A stretch of 64,000 nucleotides of DNA, taken from the NCBI GenBank assembly GCA_907165135.1, contig OU015568.1:11292501-11356500 (forward strand). The letters run 5' to 3'. Below the pieces are notes generated by a model. It was not told where the DNA came from and did no database searches. It saw only the letters and a program-made list of their open reading frames with translations. The translations under genes were made by a program, and so were the position numbers. This stretch comes from Oikopleura dioica (lineage: Eukaryota; Chordata; Appendicularia; Copelata; Oikopleuridae). Shown here in pieces: positions 33,038-44,718 of the stretch. How positions within the stretch are numbered: the stretch's first letter is position 1; each line of letters opens with the position of its first letter.

Positions 33038-34706
33038 TTATTCCTCCGAATTACCAGAGCGTGTTCTAGGCCTTTTCCACTTGTAAGAACTACTACTGTC
33101 TGAGCGCGGATTTCCGAGTCTTAGATAGGTTTTTTCCGGATTTTGGACAATGAATATTCTCATTGCAACGAAATAAACCTTGGCCATGCAAAACTGGATG
33201 ATCGGATTGCAAATCAACGAGATGCGGGCAATGACAGAGGGAAATGCGACGAACGCGTAACGGGATGAGTAGACATCATCGTCGACGGCAGTTTTCGAGA
33301 TCATGATTGACAAGATGTAGCAGACATATGGCATCTTAAAGAATTATAAATTTTCAGAAATACTTACAAGACTTTTACCCATCCTATTAGCCACGCAGCT
33401 ACCATTGCGACGGTCATTTTCCATAGAAGAATGTCGTGATCCCGAGTCGGGCAACTTCGCTCAGACGGTGACTGGAAATAACATTTTTTAATCTACTTTT
33501 TGACGTCAAACTTGAAAAATTTTCCAGACAAGGATACATTATAATTCTGAGTGGGATACCTGAACGCGTATAAAACTAAGCGTAGTTCCAAATAAGTAAA
33601 TCATGACGATCAACGGCGTAATATAGACGATGATCAGGAAACAAATGGTAAACTTTGCACCATTTCCACCACTAAATACGTATGGGAGTAAATTATGCGC
33701 AAGTAGTCTCGTGATTCTGATGAATTGTCAATGACGACACTCATTCTTGAAGGACTAATTTTTACCTATACCAATTTGGCGCACAAGATGTTCCAATGCC
33801 TTCAAGTGCGTATTGATTCCATCCAACAAGCGGAAGCATGCACCAAATTCCGCTCCAGATCCAACAACAACCAGATGAAATCATCGATTGTTTGATATCA
33901 AAGTTAGCTCCTGCAAGCGGATTGCAGATCACAAGATATCGCTCAACCAGCATCAAAAGAAGACTAAAATATTTCAAAAGAAAGACTCAAAAAAGTCACC
34001 TAAGAAGTCTTGTTGAGCCACAGAAGAAAGTGATGAATCCTTCGATTTTGCAAGCATTCATGCCAAAGTAAAAATATCCCATTGCATTTGAAATCATTGT
34101 CATGAAGACGCCTAGAGCCGTTGCCACCAAGTCACAGGAAGCGAGATTAAGGGAGAGCATTCGAATCGGGTTTTTAAGACCGTCATATTTTCCTAAAGTC
34201 GTATTTCTAAAGCTGTCTTTATGCATGTATCTTACCAATAACGGCTAGAAGCATACAGTTGAGAAAAAGCGAAAGCATGAAAACAACAAGAAAAATGAAA
34301 GAAATAGAAGCGTAGGCACCACGACTAACTTTTAGGAAGTTTAAAAATAATTTGTCTTTTGTACTCCTCTATGTCTCCAAAACTCCTTTCCTTGAGAGAC
34401 ATGATATACAGTGGTCGTATTAAGATCGTACCAGTATTGCTGGCAAGGTGGCTCTGCTGGTGGCGGAGGCATTGTCGTAACGACGAGTTCTGTGGTCATT
34501 TCTGCCGTTGTTACCCATGCTTCCGTTGTTTCCGTTATATTATTGTTGGTCGTAGTATTCACGATACTTTCCAGAACAGTTGCAATCGTGGCGACAACAT
34601 CATTCTCGTAGTTTCGTTTGGCCTTACTGTCGATGTAATTACTGTCATTTGCAGGTGCTAATGTCTCGTTCATGGTCGCGTTCATATTTATCAAAGATTC
34701 TTTCAT
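33038..34706 (-). CDS. opsin-type GPCR lacking the retinal-binding lysine
   Basis: Seven exons close in phase (34,384-34,706; 34,236-34,324; 34,000-34,192; 33,766-33,963; 33,560-33,671; 33,379-33,471; 33,038-33,334), giving 434 aa; the first donor is the least certain. A ~105-residue Asn/Thr/Pro-rich N-tail precedes the 7TM core. Opsin-type landmarks are CKIEGF at the start of TM3, VERYLVICNPL (E/DRY), GWNQYALEGIGTSC in loop 2, TM5 ICFLIIVYITPLIVMIY and TM6 AAWLIGWMPYVCY. In TM7 the sequence is PSVIARISLICNPIIQF. Arg373 sits six residues before the NP, exactly where opsins carry the Schiff-base Lys (K296 of rhodopsin), and NPxxY is NPIIQ. Glutamates equivalent to E113 and E181 are retained. 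A canonical retinal photopigment is therefore unlikely, although descent from an opsin is strongly suggested. Confidence 0.85.
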
Positions 34707-35057
34707 ATCCACCGCATCTCTCTACTTTGGACAACTCTCAGTTTCAAAAATAGTAAAATATTCCACTTGTTATATGTTTGTCGATGGAAATACGTCTGGA
34801 CGTGCGCTTAGGGGAGAGAAGATCCGATTCCGGCGAGTGCGCTGATCGATAGAACTTTCAAAGAAAGAGCCGTATAATCCCAGCGAAGACGTGGCAACGC
34901 ACGCAAAAATTGGAGAAACTACATAGATCGATGGGGAGATTTAGCCTTAGACAAGATTTTCTCTTAGACGAAATTTAAATAAATTTTAGCAAAAAGGAGA
35001 TTATCTTTTTGAAAAGAAGCAATCAATGATTTTCGGGATCAGCCTTGTGATTACTTT
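34707..35057. other. intergenic upstream of the opsin-like gene
   Basis: No coding frame or RNA gene is supported. Probable promoter side of the opsin-like gene. Confidence 0.4.
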
Positions 35058-35118
35058 GGGGTTTGGAAATCGAGTTTGTATAAGTTGATAGAAGGCATGT
35101 TCTTTCCCAGATAAACTC
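35058..35118 (+). repeat. ~60-bp direct repeat, left copy
   Basis: Contains TTGATAGAAGGCATGTTCTT then TCCCAGATAAACTC. It matches 39,087-39,146 in the same orientation at roughly 85 percent by eye. It lies just past the 3' end of the kinase-like gene. Confidence 0.7.
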
Positions 35119-35138
35119 TAGTAATCTATAAAAAGAAT

Positions 35139-37620
35139 TTATTTGTTTGAATTAAATCGAATGAAATAAGCCGTCGGAAAAATGTACCACATTTCTTTTT
35201 GCATAACATGTCCTTCACTTCTTGTAAAACTTTCATGCGTCATTTGGATGTTCATGTTTCGAGCAACAGTCTTTGCAAAATCGGCATCGGTGTAGTAAAA
35301 TGGCCGCGAAAAAGGAATTCTTATTTTTGCCTTATGTGAAGGGTTTTTATCGTCCACAAGACTACTTTTCATAAGATAAATTTGATCTGCATCATCTTTG
35401 CGATCCATTATCATTTGATGGAGATAAACTTCTCCATCTGAATTTTTCTGAAATATGAATTGAGTAATGCAATGTGAGAGAATCATTGATTATTTTCCTA
35501 AAACAACTATCCATAGATCATTATTTACCTGAGCACAACAAACAGATATCGGACAAACGATGTCATCACAGGTCAGATCGACTTGAAAATTAATTACAAA
35601 ACAAAAAAGATGTAAAGGAATCTCTTACCTTCTTTCATGATAAGAGACGTTTTTGGAGCCCGATATACCAGATTTTGGTAAAGAATTTGGTCGGCCTCTC
35701 TTAGTAAAATTTTCCAACCTTCAGGTTCAAAAAATGTAGGATTAACAATCCTTTTAAGAACTCGCTCTGCCATCGCCATTTGATTGGTGGTGTCTACATC
35801 GCCGACAGCTCCATATTGACTCCATTCATGCAAACTTCTTGGTGTTAGTCTCATTGTTAAACAACTAATGAGATCTTCTATACTAAGGGTGTATTTATAG
35901 AGCTTGAGATTGAGCTCACTCATAAATTCCTTGAGCACAGAGTAGAACAAATCGCATGTTGATATTGGTACACAAAGATTTGTGTTTCGTTGAACAAGCA
36001 CACTTTGAGTTACGTTGGAAAACATAGACTCACGAGTAATTGTTATATTCATTCTAATCATCTGATTGTTGATAGTACAAAGAGTGTTGTTCGGTTTGAT
36101 TCGTATTTTTTCAAGGTCAAATTTTATAGGTCGACTTGCTAACAACATTTTTGTCATTAATTTTTCTGCTACAGTATTCGAGTATGTAAGAGATCCATTG
36201 AATAAGTCTTCTAGAATTTTGAAAACCCCAGTAAGTCCAGCTTGCTTTATGCACTTCTTTATATATTTTCGATCAAAATTTTGCTGATCACGCTCCTCAT
36301 TTTCAGTTTCCAAAGAATAAAACATCAAGACCCAGGAAGTTTCCCATTCGCAGCAGCAAAAGACAATAAAACGCAGCAGGTTTGTTGGTATTTCATAATC
36401 ATCTTGGGAAAAATTTTCGACAAAGCCTGCCGTTCCTGCTTCTAAAAACACAAATGAAACAAATTGACGAGGACGTTTATCCAAGGTTTTGAAGCTAAAA
36501 GAAGTTCTATTTTTTTGAAATTAAAGAAAATAAGATCATTCATTCTATCAAAGACATTCACATAAAAATTCAACGATTGTATTATCGAACTGTACCTAAA
36601 AAATCAGGAAACCAGAATTTTGTTCCAGATCGCACAAGACCATCCTGACAGTAACGTTCGTATACAGAAGGAATCTCAAGATGCTCAGGAAAGCAAGCTG
36701 ATAAAAAGTTAACAAATTTGACTGATTTTTTCTCGTTTATTTGTTAACTACCGGTTTCGGATAAAATCCTTCATCAGGCTTAACAGACAATAAACAATTA
36801 TTCCGATGTAAAGTAAGTTACCGTGAGGCGGCAAAAAGCACGACTGAGTTAGCAGTGTAAAAAGCGAAAACAACAAAGATCTAATCGTAACAGAAACGGC
36901 AAAAGGGGCGCCAAGAATGGATTGATGTATGCCCCTTTTACAGAAAATTGACACTTTTGCTCTGAATTTGACGGTTTAAGATCAAATAAACGAAGAAAAA
37001 TGCCAATGGTCAACTAGAGATATAATTTGACTGATATTTTATATAAAATATGATAACTTTACTGAAAGACCAAAATCGCATAATCTTACATCACTTAAAA
37101 TAAGGTTTTTTGAAAAATTTGAAAATCAAGAAAAATATTACCTCAAATCTCTTTGAATGAGAATGTTACTTGGTTTAAGGTCAGAGTATCGAATCTTCAA
37201 TTCTTCAAGATTATTCAATCCGGTGAGGACAGAGAAAAGAATTGTTTGTCGAGATTTCATCGATAGGTGTCGGCTTGCCTTTAGAAGTTCAGCAAAATTA
37301 TCATCATACAAGGGCATGATTGTAATTGAGCCTAATGGATCTGACTGAATTTCATCATCTTTATGAAAGAACCTTATACAACAAAGAATCGGCACTATTC
37401 CCGGCATGTCCACTTTATTTCGTGTAAAAGAATAACTTAGTTCTACCATAGGATAAGAAAATAACCAAGAATCAAACGGTTGTACTCTCACTGCATAGTA
37501 TTTTCCATCAATTTTTTCCTTAAAAACAACTGCTTCGCCTCCGAATGATATAATGTTTCCAAACTCAAGTTCTCTTCCAACTGTGTAAGGTTTTAATGTT
37601 TTTACAAAAAGAATATTTTT
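35139..37620 (-). CDS. divergent protein-kinase-like gene (possible pseudokinase)
   Basis: Kinase landmarks appear in order on the minus strand. A Gly-rich loop SFGGEAVVFKEK is followed by YYAVRVQPF, with Arg in place of the ATP-anchoring Lys of VAIK. Then comes RYSDLKPSNILI, where HRDLKPxN reads YSD but keeps Asp and Asn. After a GTAATA...TTTTAAG intron (37,090-37,137), VRLCDFGLS keeps DFG. Further exons near 36,960-36,840 and 36,700-36,600 look like a degraded C-lobe. A 296-codon frame (35,594-36,484) then joins through GT-AG introns to a Cys-rich segment (DDIVCPISVCCAQ) and a C-terminal exon ending NSNK at 35,139. The start codon is not found and two junctions do not close, so the 3' half could be a separate gene. 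Confidence 0.5.
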
Positions 37621-37833
37621 ATATAATAAGTAAGTTTTTAATGAAATAAAACCGAAGATTTCAAAATTTTAGATTGAATTCTAATATGCTTCAAAATTTT
37701 TCTTGGAGAATTTAATTTAAACTGCAAAAATTTATATTGTATTTATTGTCATCTGTTAGTTCGGTGAAAATTAGACTACCAAGTCGTGAGTGTTTTCCGT
37801 AAAATCACACTATCACGATCAATTTGTTCTTTG

Positions 37834-38513
37834 CTAATGTCTGGAGATAAGTTCAACGCGGTCAAACTGCAAAAAAACGAAAATAATGAAGTGTTTTTAA
37901 GAAAAAAACCTCACAATAATAAGACCATTATACAGCATTCTCTGTAAAACAATCATTTGTTTGTTGTTTAAATCGACAACAAACGGCCCTCTTTTCTTCT
38001 GTGTTTTTCGCATAAGTAACTTCACACGAAAGGAATCCAAAATACGAGCAGTTGATATCTTTTTGTAGTCAAATGTTTCAAATAAATATGTGTGGCGTAA
38101 GATCTTTTTATCGGAACGTCTTATTTTGCATGTTTTTTCCGGATTACTTTCGTCCAGAAGCTGTTCTTGTGTTCTTGTCAAAATGTCTATTTGTCTTGGT
38201 GTTGCCAACCATTTATAAATCGGTCTTCTGTTGTCATATTTTGATTCACGATAAAGATAACCATAGATAAGATTTTGTTTCGATTCTTGATTATATTCAA
38301 ATTTGAATTCAGCAATTTTCCAGCATTCATATTGTAGCCAATTCGAAAGCGTTTGTCTTTCTATTGTTTCCAAAAGATGGCTTTTGCTGTCACCAATATA
38401 AGCTCTGTTTAGTTCCGGTTTCTCCATAAATATTGGTATCCACTGTGAGTTAAGTTTTCATTTTTGATATTTTTCACGTTAAAACACACCTGCAAAAGTT
38501 TTTCCTCGTTCAT
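37834..38513 (-). CDS. orphan three-exon gene (194 aa)
   Basis: Exons 38,490-38,513, 37,915-38,442 and 37,834-37,866 close in phase. ATG 38,513 gives MNEEKLLQ, a 47-nt intron follows, then a basic, charged body containing GYLYRESKYDNRRPIYKWLA, then a short last exon FDRVELISRH and TAG. AATAAA follows about 80 nt downstream on the minus strand, which marks a gene end ahead of the kinase-like gene in the same orientation. No family is recognised; the product is soluble and Lys/Arg-rich. Confidence 0.6.
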
Positions 38514-39809
38514 TTTCTAAGCATAATATTCTCTTATGTTTTTCAAATACTTTTGAAACTGAAGCGCGGCTATTTGATTAATTACAATGCAAATATCTTT
38601 TTACCTTAGATTTTGACCATGATTGCGTTATTTTATCGTTCATAATCGCGTTCGATTCCTTTGTCAGAAATTTCTAAGAAAGATACAGAAGTGGTTATAT
38701 CAAGAAAAATCTTTGACTGTTCTACTTTAAAGCGCGTTTCATTGATCAGTTAAACAAAAGATCAAAATGCGGTTATCACACTTAGTACAATTAGGAGGTG
38801 TCTCGAACCGCCAAAAAAGTTCCAAAATTTCGCAAATTTTGCTTGGAAATTTTTAACCAATCAGAATCTTGGATTCGGTTAATCGGCCAATCAGCAGCCG
38901 AGTAGCAGCCCGAGCAAAATATGGTGGGTTGGGGTGATAAGGGGTGATTTCGCATCCCTGTTCGGGATGGTTAGGTGGCCGAACAGGGGACTTGCCCGAA
39001 GAAAATCTATGGATTCTCAGAAGACCTTATTGTTTTGGTTTTATCGTTTAAATTTTTATATTCAAATGACAGAACTGGTTGCTTATGGGCTTAGAAATCG
39101 ATTTAGAATAATTTGATAGAAGGCACGTTCTTTCCCAGATAAACTCCGTATTTACGGAAAAATATGAACGTCGAGAAAAAATATCAAGTGAATCAGAATT
39201 TTAATGCTGAAAGACGGCTTCTTTTGGAACTCTTTTTTCATTAAACTTGGACAGCCCCTGTGTAACTCGAGAGACAAGTTATAAAATGACGTTGTAATAG
39301 CTTATCCGTCCACAAAACCAGAAAATGAGACAATGAGCTCTTTGCTCTTGAACTTGTTACACTAGTTTCTACTGTTATAATGAATTCCAAACAAACGACC
39401 ATTATTTTAGGTATATTATCCCACGATCCCGTTTGTCGTTCTTGAATTAGAACATAAATAAGTTCCGCTTGATTATTCATTTGAAATAAGTATAAACAAC
39501 TTCGATTTCAAAATTGATTCGAGCATTTCGAAAGTACCATCCATCAATACTTTGATATTCGAAGAAAGTGCTTAGATTTTACTGGAACATGTGACTTTGT
39601 TTGCTCTGGGGTTGAAAAGGGGTGTGGAAATGAAGAATATCTTCTTTTAGAGTTTTTTTTATCACCTGGAACATCTTATCCTGGTAAGTCTTTTTATTAA
39701 ACTATGGCAAATACCTATACTATTTTTAACACTTGAATTCTTTGATAGTATTTCTGTGTAAAGTCTTATTTGAAATTAAGACATAACTCATTAAAAAAGA
39801 GAGTGACCG
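38514..39809. other. intergenic with repeat copy
   Basis: Holds the right copy of the 60-bp direct repeat. A 79-codon minus frame (39,241-39,480, ATG start) has plausible composition but no splice or family support and is not called as a gene. Confidence 0.4.
39087..39146 (+). repeat. ~60-bp direct repeat, right copy
   Basis: Contains TTGATAGAAGGCACGTTCTT then TCCCAGATAAACTC. Same orientation as 35,058-35,118, about 4.0 kb away. The two copies bracket the kinase-like and orphan genes. Confidence 0.7.
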
Positions 39810-42140
39810 ATGACAAAAGTCGATGTTATCGAAGATGGTGAATTTGATTTCGATAAAAGTGCGCGCTCCGCGAAAATCGTTCGTAATTTGCCCTTCCACC
39901 AAACAGTTCGCCGCATTATGAGAGATATCGAGGAAACCTTCCATGACAAGTACAGATATGTCACACTATCTTTCTATGTCTACGGCCTGGCCGGCTTAAT
40001 GCCTTGGAACTTTTACATCACGCCAGAGAACTATTGGAACGACAAACTTAGTAAGTACAAAAGAACAAAAATTCTACATGCGCATGTTAAACTTAAAGCC
40101 AGCTTTCTAAACACCCTCGATGATGAAATCTTCGACCGCAGAATTCTGTCGCGTTCGCTAGCTGGCGTTCGAAAAAATTAAGACGATCTTGTAAGGGGCC
40201 AACTTGTTGGTTGGAGTAAGAATTTCTAACTCGAGACTCAAAATAACCAAAATTTTAGCAGAATCAAATCTAATCTTGTAGAAATTCAAGCATCAAATAA
40301 CTTTTGCACCTAGCGACCAATGATACCTTTTCTCCTGACGGATCCTTCACCCCGAACTGGATGCAAAACTTTTGGCAGAATTTCCTTTCCATCTTATGCA
40401 CGGGAGTTGTTTTCCTTTCCTCAATCTTGCTTCAATTCCGGCCGCAGAGTTGGAGCAAAGAAAACCTGCTCTCAATCGGTGAGCCTGTCCCTAATCTCGA
40501 AACCAGGAACCAACGTTTGAATATAGGTGTGGCAGTGAGCGTGGTGCTCTTTATCGCAACAGCTGTAGTGGGCATTTTCGACAATACCGGTTGGGAAGTT
40601 CAATTCTTCTGGATCAATTTAGCTCTTGGAACTGTCCTCAACGCGTTTTGCTCGGTGGTCCAAAATATGGGAATGGCAATGGCCGGTTCTCTTGGCGAAA
40701 CCTACGTGCGGAATCTCTCCAGTGGGCAAGGCTTTGCAGGTAAGAAATTAAGGTTAATTTTCTAAAGCGAAACGTTTGAGGTATCTTCGCGGCTCTGGCC
40801 TACATGATCAACTTGTGCATCGCTGGGAGCCCAACCTCGGCAGGCATCTCATTTTTCTGCACCGCAGGAGCATTTGCCCTCTTCGCTCTGATCAACCACC
40901 TCTGCGTAATTAAAACTGACTTCTACAAATCAAAAATGCTCGACGAGCCGAATTCTAAATCGTCCGATGCCGAGCTCGTTTCGGATGCCAGTTCGGAAGG
41001 ATCATCACAGGAAAAGAGGTTTTTATGCCAAAACACAAATTCATCGAGTCTTGTTGACCGCGCACTAGCCAGAGCATTGCCGAATTCCATACGAGTATGG
41101 AATTTTGCTTCCTTCTATTCTGACATTCCATTTTTGTGAAAATTCCGCTTTCTGATGTAGAATATCAGTTGAATTCGAATGACTGAATGACGTGGTCGTA
41201 GACTGCCATCCTTATCAAAGTTTTCCTGATGAAAATTTTTAACTTTAAAAAACCTCCGATCAAAGGATCCTGCTCGAAGTCGGACAGCAAGCTGCAATTC
41301 TGGTTCCAGCTCCCCTCAATCGCTGATTTGGACCATCCATCCTGAACTTTTCATGAGCTTCATAACATTGTTTGTGACATTGTCCGTTTTCCCTGGGGTG
41401 GCAGCGTCAGTACGATCGACATCAGATAACAAGGGCTCGCGTTAAACAACAATTATCGTTGGCTCATCTAATGTGATCCGCTAATTACGAGCTGTTTCAC
41501 AGCGCTCATTAAAATACTGAAACGTCAGGGATTTATCGGAATTTTCAACGGGACAAAGATATTTGCAGAAAAATGGTTCGTCCCTGTCTGCACATTTTTG
41601 GTTTACAACATCGGTGACACCATCGGCCGTCTGATGACCAACTTCTGTCAAGTTCCTTCCCGCGATTCAACAATTTCAATTTATCTCGTCTCCGCTCTTA
41701 GGCTTATCTTCATCGTGCTCTTTCCCCTCTGTAATGTTCAAAGGATGCCATCTGCTACTCTTCCTACTTTGATATCCTCAGGAATCGGTTTGACCGCAAG
41801 TTGAAAACGACACTTCGATATTCGAGCGTTATCGTAGAAGCGGGTTTAACCGACGTTAGATATTGGTTATGCTGTGCTAGTTCTACTTCTTGCTATTTCA
41901 AATGGATACCTCACAACGCTAAGGGAGGTTTTCTGAAAGTTATCAGATTTATTGTCTTTGACAAATATCCCAAAAATAGTTTGAAAACAATATCAAAGTT
42001 TTATTTACGCTCCGTCCCGTCTTATGGAGCACTCTGACAAGTCCAAAGCAGAAGAATACGTCTTCATTGCCCTGACATTCGGCCTCATTACTGGCTCAGC
42101 TACTTCCTTCGCAACTAAAGCTGCCACTTTGTACCTGTAG
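39810..42140 (+). CDS. equilibrative nucleoside transporter (SLC29 family)
   Basis: Seven exons close in phase (39,810-40,050; 40,314-40,739; 40,781-41,018; 41,280-41,409; 41,529-41,799; 41,860-41,927; 42,030-42,140), encoding 494 aa. An acidic cytosolic N-tail precedes TM1 YGLAGLMPWNFYITPENYW, which has the ENT signature (MPWNxFI). Other landmarks are FYKSKM before a Ser-rich central loop, FMSFITLFVTLSVFPGV in TM7, TFLVYNIGDTIGR (family FNxxDxxGR), LFPLCNV and LAISNGYLTTL. The C-terminal segment is FIALTFGLITGSATSF. It would move nucleosides by facilitated diffusion across the plasma or an organelle membrane. The last acceptor and the 41,410 donor have alternatives. It lies head-to-tail with the next gene. 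Confidence 0.9.
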
Positions 42141-42643
42141 AATCGCGAGAACTACTTGATTCCTTAGTTTAATTAATAAATAGATTAGTTCAATTGCACT
42201 CTGCTCAAAGGCGTGTCTTTTTCCTGAAAAAAGAAGATGATTTGAACAGTTTTAGAGAGTGAGTTTGCTTTCATATCTGTGGTTTCCCGTTCAGCCCAAA
42301 AATTTCGCGGTTCGAGCGGAAAAGTTCCGCAGGTGAGTTTTCTTTAGGCGCACTATCAGATCACGTTAGTAAATCCTGCTAATGCCAATGGCTTGAAGCT
42401 TTCTCAAGGTCTTTGAACATTAGAAGAACCAGAATTTTAGAGGAGGATTCATGTTGTTCTCAGCAAAAACGTTTTCTTTGCATGGATCTAAACGTTTCGT
42501 CACTTCCACCTGTTTCTTATCGAACACGTCTTATCAGCCCCAGCGACACCATAAATATGAGTCTTGGATCGCAGTTTAGACAGAGACCAACGCATTTACA
42601 GATAGGATTTTGGTTTGAGTTTTGATTTGCTTCGCTGAAAAAA
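42141..42643. other. spacer between the nucleoside transporter and the Cys-module gene
   Basis: About 500 bp. A 70-codon frame at 42,413-42,625 is judged chance. A possible AATAAATAG-type polyadenylation site lies near 42,176. Confidence 0.4.
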
Positions 42644-43383
42644 ATGAAGATTGCACTTTTCCTCGCCGCTCTTTCTACAGCTAAAAAAGTCCGAGAGACA
42701 CAAATGATCGGTAAATTAGTCTTCAAGAGACCCTCCACAAACATTCGCTAATTCTAGCTGACCCGGACTTCGATTACGACTTCGACACTTCTAGTGACGA
42801 TGATTACGTCCTCTACGATCCAAATGACATCGATAGATCTTCTGATGATTTCGGCTTTTTGGGACCAATGAGCGATACTGGCGGAGTCCGAAACTTGGTA
42901 AGTCTTTGATAAAAAATCAAAACGTGTTAAAGCTATGATGTAAACATGTGCCGGATTGTACAGTAGAATGCGTTGATAAACAGCACTTAACATACTCGAA
43001 AGTGCCCCTTGAAATGAGAAAAAATTTTAGCACGGCATGTGTGGCGGCGTCAAACTGCCAGGAATCAGCTGCAAGGGTTGCAAGAAGAAGGACGGCTTTC
43101 CACGATACGACAAGCCCTGTCACGAGCCCGAGGCCGGCAATCATGGGAAATTCAAGTGCAAAGTTCTTTGCGGTCCCGGATTTACAGTAAGTTGCAGCGG
43201 GAATTTATTTAACCCGGAGTTGCTGAAAAAACTAACGACTCAAGAGTTTATTCAAGAGTGCGTCACTCTTCAAAAATTTATCGTTCTATTTAGCCGACTA
43301 TCCGACGAATGAAATGCATCGGGAACATCTGGAAAAAGTACCCATCAATGGGAGCTGTCAGATGCATCAAGGACAAGCAATAG
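42644..43383 (+). CDS. small secreted Asp-rich protein with sushi-like Cys module
   Basis: Four exons (42,644-42,710; 42,758-42,897; 43,031-43,186; 43,294-43,383) close in phase to 150 aa. MKIALFLAALSTA is a signal peptide. A linker rich in Asp (DPDFDYDFDTSSDDDY) follows. The C-terminal part has cysteines spaced as in CGGVKLPGISCKGC, PCHEPEAGNHGKFKCKVLCG, PGF, then GNIWKKYPSMGAVRC, resembling a degenerate CCP/sushi repeat with GxW near the end. AATAAA lies at ~43,546. Extracellular or matrix role is inferred; the sushi assignment is tentative. Confidence 0.72.
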
Positions 43384-44050
43384 AGAAGCAGAATCACCTG
43401 GTGAAAACATCAACAATTTGATCCGAATAACGGACAAACCTTTCTATCTGTAAAACTGTAACTTTTGTAAAAACCTCGAAAAGCGACGATCAGACGATTA
43501 GTTTGACGTGCGTATTCCGAAAACTCTACCTTATTTAATGATTCAAAATAAAGTGTTTGCGCAGACACAAATTCAGTTGGCCGAATCTTTTATTGACGAA
43601 ATTTGCATAACAGTCCCGAGCTATCACCTCTGAGAACAGTTCATCGCTGAGGTACAAGTTATTCCATCTATAACTGCTCTTCTGCAGAGTACTTTAGGAA
43701 AATATTTCGACATCATTTGCCGAGCCCAGGGTCTTCCCATACAGGGATCCCCCTATAAATTGATTCCATCTCTTTCAGTTAAAGACTATAACATGTAGCG
43801 CATCGATAACTGTTCTTAGAGGCCTATTGATCATGAGATAAAACAAAAATTGCTTCAAGCAATTTGTTTGTTTTAAATCTTGATCTATAGCCGATATGTT
43901 TTGTTTAGGTCCTATCATGCAACTGAAACGCTCCCTCAAGATTCTCTAGTGATGAGGGAGCGTTGCTGCCGCCTTTTAATTATAATTATAATTAGGTATA
44001 AGTTTTTAATTTTGATCTAAGAGAGAAAAGAAGTTTGCTGGTGACTGAGA
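43384..44050. other. intergenic
   Basis: No coding feature beyond the 3' flank of the Cys-module gene. Holds a short (ATAATT)3 run near 43,980-44,000 and a GAGGGAGCG/CGCTCCCTC inverted repeat at about 43,928-43,965. Confidence 0.4.
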
Positions 44051-44242
44051 TCAGTCGTTGTAAGAGACAATGTTTGATTTTTCCGCGTGAAGATCTTGGA
44101 TCGTTGGCTGAAGATCGATACGATCATGGTGGAGTAGTTGGAACTCTAACTCGTCGAGTCGAGCTGATCGCTCAAGAAGTCTTGCGTGGTCATAAGTTTC
44201 TTTTTTCAGTCCAACGATTTGTGACGGTCTAGTCTCTTCCAT
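44051..44242 (-). CDS. possible small coiled-coil ORF (63 aa)
   Basis: ATG 44,242 opens 63 codons to a stop at 44,051. Heptad-like hydrophobic spacing (HARLLERSARLDELEFQLL) suggests a coiled coil. No splice partner or family was found; it could be a single-exon gene, a last exon or chance. Confidence 0.33.
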   Translation of the reverse strand: MEETRPSQIVGLKKETYDHARLLERSARLDELEFQLLHHDRIDLQPTIQDLHAEKSNIVSYND

Positions 44243-44562
44243 CTTTAACAAAAAAACTAAAAATCAGATCTTAATGATTTCTAGCTGGATAAGAGAATCC
44301 TGTCAAATGATGATTTTCTTGCGCTTATATCTTGGCTCATTTGTTTGCTTCTAAATTCAGAACGAATCAGCGGCTGCGCTGGTAGAATTCACACCCACTT
44401 TTTGCAAATAAAATTGCATGAATTTTTATCTATTTGACAATGTATGAATTCTTATTTTTACCGGTTACCTAGACTAAAAAGTTGCCTCGTGCAAAATTTT
44501 CATTTGAAAAATGCTCCTTCTTTTATAAGTTATAAATTATAGCTAAACAGATGTTCGATATC

Positions 44563-44718
44563 ATTAGGTGTGGTTTATTTCTTCGAAGTTTGACAATTGA
44601 AAACGAGAAAAATGGTAATGATGGAGTCTTTTATTCATCCAATTACACGGTCCATCGCAAATCTTCTTCCGATCGACTATTAGAAGTCCTCCTATCCATT
44701 CGGGGTTTGAGTTGAACG
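44563..44718 (-). CDS. possible orphan terminal exon
   Basis: A frame without an early ATG reads FNSNPEWIGGLLIVDRKKIC, then DGPCNWMNKRL and a short tail to TAA at 44,563. Codon choice is coding-like. The acceptor at the 5' edge is not resolved, so this is a low-confidence exon. Confidence 0.3.
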
